From Achromobacter sp. MYb9 (GTDB lineage Bacteria; Pseudomonadota; Gammaproteobacteria; Burkholderiales; Burkholderiaceae_B), in contig NZ_PCOQ01000022.1 of assembly GCF_002975275.1 (NCBI RefSeq), forward strand, positions 1-64,000: a DNA stretch of 64,000 nucleotides, given 5' to 3'. The notes below the pieces were generated by a model. That model searched no databases and was not told the origin of the DNA. It worked only from the letters and a program-made list of their open reading frames with translations. How positions within the stretch are numbered: position 1 is the stretch's first letter; each line of letters begins with the position of its first letter. A program made the position numbers and the translations under genes. Positions 51,236 to 60,673 of the stretch are shown here, one piece after another.

Positions 51236-51616
51236 ATGCCCTCGTCAACCTGGACCATCTCTGAACTCTCCCGCGAGTTCGACGTCACGCCCCGCACGAT
51301 CCGCTTCTACGAAGACCAGGGGATCGTCAGCCCGGCGCGCGAGGGACGCAACCGCATCTTCGGTCCGCGCGACCGCACGCGCCTGAAACTGGCGCTGCGA
51401 GGCAAGCGGCTGGGGCTGCAACTGTCTGAAATCCTGACCCTGATCGACATGTACGACGGCCCGGGCGACACCGAGGTGCAGCTGCGCCAATACCTCAGCG
51501 TACTGGAACAGCATCGCGCCACGCTGGAGCAACAGCGCCGCGACATCGAAGACACGCTGCAAGAGATCGCCCAGCAGGAACGCGAATGCCGCGCCCTGTT
51601 GGCGCAAAAGCCCTGA
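51236..51616 (+). CDS. liuR: MerR family regulator, LiuR-like
   Basis: A 126-residue MerR-type regulator. The winged HTH ([32 protein letters not shown], residues about 6-38) is followed by a C-terminal coiled coil (about 78-120) for dimerisation. It has no metal-binding Cys pattern. The sequence type, the palindromes in its own promoter and the identical palindrome before isovaleryl-CoA dehydrogenase identify it as LiuR, which controls leucine and isovalerate catabolism in proteobacteria. It is probably autoregulated. A ynfA gene follows 10 bp later. Confidence 0.88.
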   Translation: MPSSTWTISELSREFDVTPRTIRFYEDQGIVSPAREGRNRIFGPRDRTRLKLALRGKRLGLQLSEILTLIDMYDGPGDTEVQLRQYLSVLEQHRATLEQQRRDIEDTLQEIAQQERECRALLAQKP

Positions 51617-51626
51617 GGACGGGCAC

Positions 51627-51959
51627 GTGGGCGCCTTGCAGACCCTCGCGCTGTTCATCCTGACCGCGTTGGCCGAGATCGTCGGCTGCTACCTTCCGTA
51701 CCTGTGGCTGCGCAAAGGCCATTCCATCTGGCTGCTGGCGCCCGCCGCCGCCAGCCTGGCGCTGTTCGCCTGGCTGCTGACGTTGCACCCGACGGCATCC
51801 GGGCGGGTCTACGCGGCCTATGGCGGCGTCTACATCGGCATGGCGCTGCTGTGGCTATGGGCGGTGGATGGCGTGCGGCCCAGCGCCAGCGATTGGGTCG
51901 GCGTGGGCCTGTGCCTGGCCGGCATGCTGGTGATCATGTTCGGGCCCAGAAGCACCTAG
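51627..51959 (+). CDS. ynfA: YnfA/UPF0060 small membrane protein
   Basis: A 110-residue inner-membrane protein with four hydrophobic helices, starting [23 protein letters not shown], the highly conserved YnfA opening. It relates to small multidrug-resistance-type transporters. The start is GTG at 51627 with AGGACG upstream. It begins 10 bp after liuR and is probably co-transcribed with it, an association not expected from its family role. Confidence 0.9.
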   Translation: MGALQTLALFILTALAEIVGCYLPYLWLRKGHSIWLLAPAAASLALFAWLLTLHPTASGRVYAAYGGVYIGMALLWLWAVDGVRPSASDWVGVGLCLAGMLVIMFGPRST

Positions 51960-52000
51960 GAGGGCCGACGATGGCGGCCGCCCCCGATACACGCCCCCGG

Positions 52001-52972
52001 TCATTCCGCCTTGATATTGCCTTCCTTGATGATGCGGGCGTTGTTCGTGAACTCGGCCTGCACCTGCTTGGCGAATGCGTCACCCGATGCCGTGCCCGGT
52101 TGCAGGTACGACTTGGCCAGCAGATCCTGGAAGTCGGCGCTGGCGATTGCTTTCGTCAACGCGGCCAGCAGCGGTTGCGACACGGTCGGTGGCAGGTTGG
52201 CGGGCGCGAACACGCCGAAATTGGAGTAGTACTGCGCCTGCGGCAGCTTCAGTTCGGCCATCGTGGGCACGTCCGGCCAGGCGGCCAGGCGTTGCGGCGC
52301 CATCACCGCCAGCGGCCGCAGCGCGCCATTGGCCACATGCGGCAGCACGACATCGCTGTTGACCACCAGCAGCTCGACCACGCCGCCCAGGCCATCGGTC
52401 AGCGCCTGGCTGTTGCCGCGGTAAGGCACGTGCAGCATCTTCGTGCCGGTCTGCGTGGTGACGGCGGCCATGCCGATGTGAGCGACGGTGCCCTGGCCCG
52501 GCGTGCCGTAGCGCACACCCTCGGGGTGCGCGCGGGCATACTCCACCAGACCGGCGAAGTCCTTCACCGGCAGCGCCTTGGTCGCCACGATGGCAACCGG
52601 CGCCACGGCCACGCTGGTCACCGGCGTCAGATCCTTCATCGGGTCGTAGTTGGTCTTGGCCAGATGCGGGAAGATCGTCAGCGGACTGGTCGAGGCCAGC
52701 AGCAACGTGGTGCCGTCCGGCTGCGCGCGGGCGACGAAGTCCGTGCCCACCGACGCGCCGGCGCCCGGCTTGTTTTCGACGATGACGGTGATACCGGTTT
52801 CCTTGCGCAGCACATCGCCCAGGCGGCGCCCGATCGCGTCGGCGCTGCCGCCCGCGGTGTAGGGCACGACCAGCGTAACGGGCTTGGCGGGCCAGCTTTG
52901 GGCCATCGCGCCGCTTGCCATGATTGCCAGGGCCGCCCCCGCGGCCTTGATCAGCACTGTCTTCTTTTTCAT
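52001..52972 (-). CDS. Bug-family tripartite tricarboxylate receptor
   Basis: A 323-residue periplasmic solute receptor of the Bug/TctC family. The signal peptide ends near residue 24 (MASGAMAQ then SWPAKPVTLVVPYTAGG), with VIVENKPGAGA, PDGTTLLLAS and MLHVPYRG following. I chose the ATG at 52972-52970 with AGGAC upstream. It lies 75 bp after the M20 amidohydrolase on the same strand, likely one operon in which the amidohydrolase processes the imported compound, for example an N-acyl amino acid. No TctAB genes are adjacent. Confidence 0.9.
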   Translation of the reverse strand: MKKKTVLIKAAGAALAIMASGAMAQSWPAKPVTLVVPYTAGGSADAIGRRLGDVLRKETGITVIVENKPGAGASVGTDFVARAQPDGTTLLLASTSPLTIFPHLAKTNYDPMKDLTPVTSVAVAPVAIVATKALPVKDFAGLVEYARAHPEGVRYGTPGQGTVAHIGMAAVTTQTGTKMLHVPYRGNSQALTDGLGGVVELLVVNSDVVLPHVANGALRPLAVMAPQRLAAWPDVPTMAELKLPQAQYYSNFGVFAPANLPPTVSQPLLAALTKAIASADFQDLLAKSYLQPGTASGDAFAKQVQAEFTNNARIIKEGNIKAE

Positions 52973-53047
52973 ATTGTCCTGGTGATGTTGCGTAGCACTG
53001 CGTTGAGTCAAGCGTGAAGCGGGAAACCCATCAAGCGGGCGCGGCGG

Positions 53048-54238
53048 TCAGGCCGCCAGATAGCGTTGCGCCAGGCGAACCCAGTACGACGCGCCCGCCG
53101 GAATCAGGGCGTCATTGAAGTCATAGCTGGCGTTGTGCAGCATGCATGGGCCCAGGCCATGGCCGGCCATGCGGTGTTCGCCGTCGCCGTTGCCCAGGAA
53201 CACATAGCAGCCCGGTTTTTCCTGCAGCAGGAAGGCGAAATCTTCCGAGGCCATGGCGGGTTCGATGGTCAGCGCGCGGTCTTCGCCGACCACGTCGCGC
53301 ATGACGCCCATGCAGAACTCGGTCTCGGCCACGGTGTTGACCAGCGCCGGATAGCGGCGTTCGAAGAATACGTCGGCCTCGCAGCCGTGCGCGGCGGCGA
53401 TGTTGCCGGCGATCTCGTTCATGCGGCGTTCGATCAGGTCCACCACGTCCGTGCTGTAGGCGCGCACCGACCCGCCCAGCCAGGCGCTGTTCGGAATCAC
53501 GTTGATGACGCTGCCACCGGCCTGGACTTGCGTGATGGACAGCACCGCGGCGTCCAGCGGCCGCTTGCTGCGGGTCAGGATGGTCTGCAGCGACTGGCCG
53601 ATGGCGAACAGCGCCGGCACGGGGTCGGCGCAATCCTGGGGTGCGGCGGCGTGGCCGCCCTTGCCCTTCACCGTGATCTTGAAACCGTTGGCCGCCGCCA
53701 TCATCGGCCCCGCGCACACACCGAACGACCCGGCCGGCAGGCCCGGCCAGTTATGCATGCCGAACACCGCTTCGCACGGGAAGCGCGTGAACAGTCCGTC
53801 CTGGATCATGGCGCGCCCGCCCGCGCCGCCTTCCTCGGCGGGCTGGAAACACAGGTACACCGTGCCGTCGAAACCGCCCGCGCTTTGCAGGTGCCGCGCG
53901 GCGGCCAGCAGCATCGCGGTATGGCCGTCGTGGCCGCAGCCGTGCATCTTGCCGTCGTGGCGCGAACGGTGTTCGAACTGGTTCTCTTCCTGCATGGGCA
54001 GCGCGTCCATGTCGGCGCGCAGCATGATGGCCCGGTCGGACGCGCCGTGGCGAATCACGCCGATCACGCCGGTCTTGGCGATGCCGGTATGCGTTTCGAT
54101 GCCCCAGCCGCGCAGCGTGTCCACCACCACCTTGGCGGTCCGGTGCTCTTCATAGCAAAGCTCGGGGTGCATGTGGATATCGCGCCGCAGCGCCACAATT
54201 TCGTCCAGATTCGATAGTTCGAGCACGGCAAACTCCAT
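53048..54238 (-). CDS. M20 family amidohydrolase (hippurate hydrolase-like)
   Basis: A 396-residue metal-dependent amidohydrolase of the M20D/HipO type, which splits N-acyl amino acids. Family motifs include RRDIHMHPELCYEE, MLRADMDALP, GCGHDGH with metal ligands Cys101 and His103, FQPAEEGGAG and, near the C-terminus, ASEDFAFLL. It has no signal peptide. The gene is paired with the Bug receptor downstream and is divergent from liuA, whose operator lies between. Hippurate, indole-acetyl or other acyl amino acids are possible substrates. Confidence 0.88.
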   Translation of the reverse strand: MEFAVLELSNLDEIVALRRDIHMHPELCYEEHRTAKVVVDTLRGWGIETHTGIAKTGVIGVIRHGASDRAIMLRADMDALPMQEENQFEHRSRHDGKMHGCGHDGHTAMLLAAARHLQSAGGFDGTVYLCFQPAEEGGAGGRAMIQDGLFTRFPCEAVFGMHNWPGLPAGSFGVCAGPMMAAANGFKITVKGKGGHAAAPQDCADPVPALFAIGQSLQTILTRSKRPLDAAVLSITQVQAGGSVINVIPNSAWLGGSVRAYSTDVVDLIERRMNEIAGNIAAAHGCEADVFFERRYPALVNTVAETEFCMGVMRDVVGEDRALTIEPAMASEDFAFLLQEKPGCYVFLGNGDGEHRMAGHGLGPCMLHNASYDFNDALIPAGASYWVRLAQRYLAA

Positions 54239-54472
54239 AGCGCCAAAGCGGGATTCAGGGATCGGCTGGAATGTTACTCACCGCCGCTTCCTGGGAAGGA
54301 CGCATTTCCCTAGGGATAACCCGACTCCAATTTACGTTTACGTAAACGTAATATTTGCACTGCATCATTGCGCAGCAAGACGCGATCGGCGCATGATGAG
54401 CCTCCGGTGGCGGCATCGCGCCGATGGCAGGCAACCATAAGAATGTAAGTACCCACTATCACGGAGACATCG
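54239..54472. promoter_or_regulatory. Divergent region with liuA promoter and LiuR operator
   Basis: This 234-bp gap carries TTTACGT-TT-ACGTAAA at 54331-54346, identical to the site before liuR, with CGTAA directly after it. TAATAT at 54349-54354 is a good -10, and the operator would lie between it and a weak -35 around 54325-54330, the placement expected for MerR-type regulators. The start would be near 54361, leaving about 110 nt of leader. Confidence 0.7.
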
Positions 54473-55651
54473 ATGAATCTTCCCGGCCTGAACTTCGACC
54501 TGGGCGAAGACCTGGACATGCTGCGCGACGCGGTGCGCAATTTCGCGCAGGCCGAGATCGCGCCCCGCGCGGCGGAAGTCGATCGCAGCGACCAGTTCCC
54601 CATGGACCTCTGGCGCAAATTCGGCGAACTCGGCGTGCTGGGCATGACGGCCGACGAGGAATACGGCGGCGCCAACATGGGCTATCTGGCCCATATGGTG
54701 GTGATGGAAGAGATCTCGCGCGCCAGCGCCTCCGTGGGCTTGTCCTACGGCGCCCACTCCAACCTGTGCGTGAACCAGATCAACCGCAACGGCACGGCGG
54801 CCCAGAAGGCCAGGTACCTGCCCAAGCTGATTTCCGGCGAGCACGTGGGCGCCTTGGCCATGAGCGAGCCGGGCGCCGGTTCGGACGTGGTCAGCATGAA
54901 ACTGCGCGCCGAGAAGAAAGGCGACCGCTACGTGCTGAACGGCACCAAGATGTGGATTACCAACGGCCCGGACGCCGACACGCTGGTCGTCTACGCCAAG
55001 ACCGACCCTGAAGCGCACCAGCGCGGCATCACCGCGTTCCTGGTGGAAAAGGGCTTCAAAGGCTTTTCGGTGGCGCAGAAGCTGGACAAGCTGGGCATGC
55101 GCGGCAGCCACACGGGCGAACTCGTGTTCCAGGATTGCGAGATCCCCGAAGAAAACGTGCTGGGTCAGGTCAACGGCGGCGTGAAGGTACTGATGAGCGG
55201 CCTGGACTATGAACGCGCCGTGCTGTCCGGCGGCCCGCTGGGCATCATGCAGGCCGTGATGGACGTCGTCGTCCCCTATATCCACGACCGCAAGCAGTTC
55301 GGCCAGGCCATCGGCGAATTCCAGCTAATCCAGGGCAAGGTTGCCGACCTGTACACCACGCTGCAGGCCAGCCGCGCCTTTTGCTACCAGGTGGGCAAGA
55401 ACCTGGACAAGCTGGGCGCCGAACACGTGCGCCAGGTTCGCAAGGACTGCGCCGCGCTGATCCTGTACACGGCCGAGAAAGCCACGTGGATGGCGGGCGA
55501 GGGCGTGCAGATCCTGGGCGGCAACGGCTATATCAACGAGTACCCGGTGGGCCGCCTGTGGCGCGACGCCAAGCTGTATGAAATCGGCGCCGGCACCAGC
55601 GAAATCCGCCGCATGCTTATCGGCCGCGAACTGTTCAACGAGACCGCCTGA
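54473..55651 (+). CDS. liuA: Isovaleryl-CoA dehydrogenase
   Basis: A 392-residue acyl-CoA dehydrogenase that oxidises isovaleryl-CoA to 3-methylcrotonyl-CoA in leucine breakdown. FAD and substrate motifs are present ([20 protein letters not shown]), and the catalytic Glu247 in [12 protein letters not shown] sits at the position typical of isovaleryl-CoA dehydrogenase rather than of medium-chain enzymes. It is the first gene downstream of a LiuR-type operator and is followed 19 bp later by aceK, then a thiolase and both methylcrotonyl-CoA carboxylase subunits. Confidence 0.93.
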   Translation: MNLPGLNFDLGEDLDMLRDAVRNFAQAEIAPRAAEVDRSDQFPMDLWRKFGELGVLGMTADEEYGGANMGYLAHMVVMEEISRASASVGLSYGAHSNLCVNQINRNGTAAQKARYLPKLISGEHVGALAMSEPGAGSDVVSMKLRAEKKGDRYVLNGTKMWITNGPDADTLVVYAKTDPEAHQRGITAFLVEKGFKGFSVAQKLDKLGMRGSHTGELVFQDCEIPEENVLGQVNGGVKVLMSGLDYERAVLSGGPLGIMQAVMDVVVPYIHDRKQFGQAIGEFQLIQGKVADLYTTLQASRAFCYQVGKNLDKLGAEHVRQVRKDCAALILYTAEKATWMAGEGVQILGGNGYINEYPVGRLWRDAKLYEIGAGTSEIRRMLIGRELFNETA

Positions 55652-55670
55652 CCCCCAGGACGCCGCCGCC

Positions 55671-57581
55671 ATGATCCGCATGTCCGATGTCCAGCATATC
55701 GAGCAGGCCCCCGCCCCGGGGCCGTCGCCGCTGGATGTCGCGCGGCTGATCCTGGCCGGGTTCGACCGTCACTACGCGTTGTTCCGCTACAGCGCGCAGC
55801 GCGCCAAGGCGCTGTTCGAATCGGGCGATTGGCACGGCATCCAACATCTGTCCCGCGAACGCATCGAGTACTACGACATGCGGGTGCGCGAATGCGCCAC
55901 GCAGCTGGAAGGTGTGCTGCGCGGCCGCCCGGAGGGCGCGTTGGGTGTCGCGGCCGCCAATGGCGGCGGGGCCAATGGCGCAAATGGCGCCACCGGCACC
56001 GAGGCGCCGGCGCTGACCGACGCCCAGACCGCCTACTGGCAACAGATCAAGCAGGAATTCGTGGGGCTGCTGGGCGACCACCGTCAGCCGGAATGCGCCG
56101 AGACCTTTTTCAATTCGGTGTCGTGCCGGCTGCTGCACCGCGACTATTTCCATAACGACTTCCTGTTCGTGCGTCCGGCCGTCGCGACCGACTACCTGGA
56201 CAGCAGCACGCCGTCGTACCGGGTGTACTACCCGGCAACCGATGGGCTGGAGAAAAGCCTGATCCGCATGGTGGCGGACTTCGGCCTGGCGCTGCCCTTC
56301 GAAGACCTTCCGCGCGACACCCGCATGCTGGCGCGCGCCGCGGTGACGCAGCTGCGCCAACTGTTGCCGCGCCACGTCGGACGGCGCATCGCCAGCGATT
56401 GCCAGGTCCATGCGCTGGGCTCGCTGTTCTTTCGCAACAAGGGCGCCTATATCGTCGGCCGCCTGATCAACCAGACCACCGTCTACCCCTTTGCCGTGGC
56501 GCTGACGCGCAACCCGGCGGGGCAGGTGACGCTGGACGCGCTGCTGCTGGGCGCGGACGACCTGAGCACGCTGTTCAGCTTCACGCGCGCGTATTTCCTG
56601 GTGGACATGGAAGCGCCGGCCGCCGTGGTGAACTTCCTGGCGACGCTGCTGCCGCGCAAGCCCAAGGCCGAGCTTTACACCATGATCGGTCTGCAGAAGC
56701 AGGGCAAGACGCTGTTCTATCGCGACTTCCTGCATCACCTGGCCCACTCTCGCGACGCCTTCGACATCGCGCCCGGCATCAAGGGCATGGTGATGTGCGT
56801 GTTCACGCTACCGTCCTACCCCTACGTGTTCAAGCTGATCAAGGACCGCATCGACAAAGACGGCATGGACCACGCCACCGTGCGCCGCAAATACCAGATG
56901 GTGAAGCTGCACGATCGCGTAGGCCGCATGGCCGATACCTGGGAATATTCGCAGGTGGCGCTGCCGCGCAGCCGTTTCGCGCCTGCGTTGCTGGAAGAAC
57001 TGCGCCGCCTGGTGCCCAGCCTGATCGAGGAAAGCGGGGACACGGTCGTCATCCGCCATGTCTACATCGAACGGCGGATGACACCGCTGAACATCTATCT
57101 GCGCCAGGCGTCCGACGCGCTGCTGGAGCCCGCCGTGCGCGAGTACGGCGACGCGATCCGGCAACTGGCGGCCGCCAATATCTTCCCCGGCGACATGCTT
57201 TACAAGAACTTCGGCGTCACGCGGCTGGGCCGGGTCGTCTTTTATGACTACGACGAAATCCAGCGCATGACCGAAATGAACTTCCGGCGTATTCCGCCGG
57301 CCCCCAACGAAGAAGCGGAAATGGCCTCCGAACCCTGGTACGCCATTGGACCGAACGACGTATTCCCAGAAGAATTCGGCCGCTTCCTGCTAGGCGATCC
57401 GCGCGTGCGCGGCGCCTTCATGCGCCACCACGCCGACCTGCTGGAACCGGATTGGTGGCAAGCCTGCCGTGCCCAGGTGGCGCAGGGCAGGATTGAAGAA
57501 TTTTTCCCTTACGATACGGACAGACGCCTGCGATCGGCACGCCCTTCAAGCGACCGCGCCGTGCCGATACCCAGACGCTGA
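55671..57581 (+). CDS. aceK: Isocitrate dehydrogenase kinase/phosphatase
   Basis: A 636-residue bifunctional enzyme that phosphorylates and inactivates isocitrate dehydrogenase and also reverses it, diverting carbon into the glyoxylate shunt. The AceK regulatory half (about 1-330) is followed by the kinase-like half with APGIKGMVMCVFTLPSYPYVFKL and GDMLYKNFGVTRLGRVVFYDYDEI. A 25-residue low-complexity Gly/Ala/Asn insert (about residues 95-120) makes it longer than the E. coli protein. It sits inside the leucine-catabolism cluster rather than with aceBA, and leucine breakdown yields acetyl-CoA, which explains the linkage. Confidence 0.94.
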   Translation: MIRMSDVQHIEQAPAPGPSPLDVARLILAGFDRHYALFRYSAQRAKALFESGDWHGIQHLSRERIEYYDMRVRECATQLEGVLRGRPEGALGVAAANGGGANGANGATGTEAPALTDAQTAYWQQIKQEFVGLLGDHRQPECAETFFNSVSCRLLHRDYFHNDFLFVRPAVATDYLDSSTPSYRVYYPATDGLEKSLIRMVADFGLALPFEDLPRDTRMLARAAVTQLRQLLPRHVGRRIASDCQVHALGSLFFRNKGAYIVGRLINQTTVYPFAVALTRNPAGQVTLDALLLGADDLSTLFSFTRAYFLVDMEAPAAVVNFLATLLPRKPKAELYTMIGLQKQGKTLFYRDFLHHLAHSRDAFDIAPGIKGMVMCVFTLPSYPYVFKLIKDRIDKDGMDHATVRRKYQMVKLHDRVGRMADTWEYSQVALPRSRFAPALLEELRRLVPSLIEESGDTVVIRHVYIERRMTPLNIYLRQASDALLEPAVREYGDAIRQLAAANIFPGDMLYKNFGVTRLGRVVFYDYDEIQRMTEMNFRRIPPAPNEEAEMASEPWYAIGPNDVFPEEFGRFLLGDPRVRGAFMRHHADLLEPDWWQACRAQVAQGRIEEFFPYDTDRRLRSARPSSDRAVPIPRR

Positions 57582-57604
57582 CCCGACCCTCACAGGAGCT
57601 AGCC

Positions 57605-58786
57605 ATGTCAGATCCCATTGTTATCGTTTCCATCGCCCGCACGCCCATGGGCGGCATGCTGGGCAGCCTGTCCGGCCTGGCCGCGCACGAGCTGGGCGCG
57701 GTGGCCATCAAGGCCGCCATCGAACGCGCCGGCATCAAGCCCGAGCAAGTCGATGAAGTCATCATGGGCAACGTGCTGCAAGCCGGCCAGGGCCAGGCGC
57801 CCGCGCGCCAGGCAGCGCTGGGCGCTGGCCTGCCGCTGGGCGTGGCTTGCACCACGGTCCACAAGGTGTGCGGTTCGGGCCTGAAGGCCGCCATGTTCGG
57901 CCACGACCTGCTGGCGGCCGGCAGCGCCGAAGTCGTCGTCGCGGGCGGCCAGGAAAGCATGAGCAACGCGCCGTACCTGCTGCTGAAAGCCCGCCAGGGC
58001 TATCGCTTCGGCCACAACACCGTGTATGACCACATGGCGCTGGACGGCCTGGAAGATGCCTACGACAAGGGCAAGGCCATGGGCGTGTTCGCCGAAGACT
58101 GCGCCGCCAAATATGAATTCACGCGTGAACAGCAGGACGCGTTCTCGCTGGAATCGCTGCGCCGCGCGCGCGCCGCTTCGGAAGACGGCAGCTTCAAGTG
58201 GGAAATCGCCCCCGTGACCGTTGCCGGCCGCAAGGGCGACACGGTGATCGATACCGACGAAGCCCCCACCAAGGCCATGCCGGAAAAGATCCCCACGCTC
58301 AAGCCCGCGTTCAAGAAAGACGGCACCATCACCGCCGCCAACTCGTCGTCGATTTCCGACGGCGCCGCCGCGATGGTGCTGATGCGCGCGTCCACCGCCG
58401 AAAAACTCGGCGTCAAGCCGCTGGCCCGTATCGTCGGCCACAGCCAGCATTCGCAAGAACCGGGCTGGTTCACCACCGCCCCCGTCGGCGCGCTGAAGAA
58501 CCTGTTCGCCAAGACCGGCTGGAAAGCCGAGGACGTCGACCTGTACGAAATCAATGAAGCCTTCGCGGTGGTCACCATGGCCGCCATGAACGACTTCAAG
58601 CTGCCGCACGACAAGGTCAACGTCCATGGCGGCGCCACCGCCCTGGGCCATCCGATCGGTGCGTCGGGCGCCCGCCTGATGGCCACGCTGGTCGGCGCGC
58701 TGCGCAAGACCGGCGGCAAGCGCGGCGTTGCCACGCTGTGCATCGGCGGCGGTGAAGCCGTGGCGATGGCGATCGAGATGGTCTAA
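57605..58786 (+). CDS. Acetyl-CoA C-acetyltransferase (thiolase)
   Basis: A 393-residue biosynthetic-type thiolase. The acyl-carrying Cys89 (VHKVCGSG), the His in [14 protein letters not shown] and the second Cys in CIGGG are all present. It interconverts acetoacetyl-CoA and acetyl-CoA, the last steps of leucine degradation. AGGAG precedes the ATG. It follows aceK by 23 bp, so it belongs to the same transcript. A hairpin-rich 217-bp gap separates it from liuB. AtoB or PhbA are both suitable names. Confidence 0.93.
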   Translation: MSDPIVIVSIARTPMGGMLGSLSGLAAHELGAVAIKAAIERAGIKPEQVDEVIMGNVLQAGQGQAPARQAALGAGLPLGVACTTVHKVCGSGLKAAMFGHDLLAAGSAEVVVAGGQESMSNAPYLLLKARQGYRFGHNTVYDHMALDGLEDAYDKGKAMGVFAEDCAAKYEFTREQQDAFSLESLRRARAASEDGSFKWEIAPVTVAGRKGDTVIDTDEAPTKAMPEKIPTLKPAFKKDGTITAANSSSISDGAAAMVLMRASTAEKLGVKPLARIVGHSQHSQEPGWFTTAPVGALKNLFAKTGWKAEDVDLYEINEAFAVVTMAAMNDFKLPHDKVNVHGGATALGHPIGASGARLMATLVGALRKTGGKRGVATLCIGGGEAVAMAIEMV

Positions 58787-58804
58787 GAAAACGCTTGGGG
58801 GACG

Positions 58805-58911
58805 GACGGACGTCCGTCTTCCAAGCGGGTTTTCGCTGCGCCTTTCCTGCATGGCTTCCGGACGCGACGGGTCCGTCGCGGGCCGTGTCGCGAAAGGCGC
58901 AACGAAAACCC
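58805..58911. repeat. Palindromic intergenic element within the liu operon
   Basis: Two nested structures: a perfect 14-bp palindrome GACGGACGTCCGTC (58805-58818), and a long inverted repeat with 20-bp arms (58827-58846 and 58892-58911, one mismatch) enclosing another stem, GCGACGG / CCGTCGC (58864-58878). RNA would fold into a large hairpin between the thiolase and liuB. The compact nested-palindrome design resembles REP/BIME or small non-autonomous elements; no second copy is seen in the window. Confidence 0.7.
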
Positions 58912-59003
58912 AGATCGACAAGAATGCCCGGCCCACCGGGCAGCGAGACAAACCGCTCCACGAGCGCCTTCAAATTCCAATCAAGCAGGACGGGTGGAAC
59001 CCC

Positions 59004-60611
<1,608 letters not shown>

Positions 60612-60673
60612 GGCGCCCGCCCTCCCGCTTGCAGCACCGCAGTTCAAGAAGAATTACAGCCAGGATGACATTC

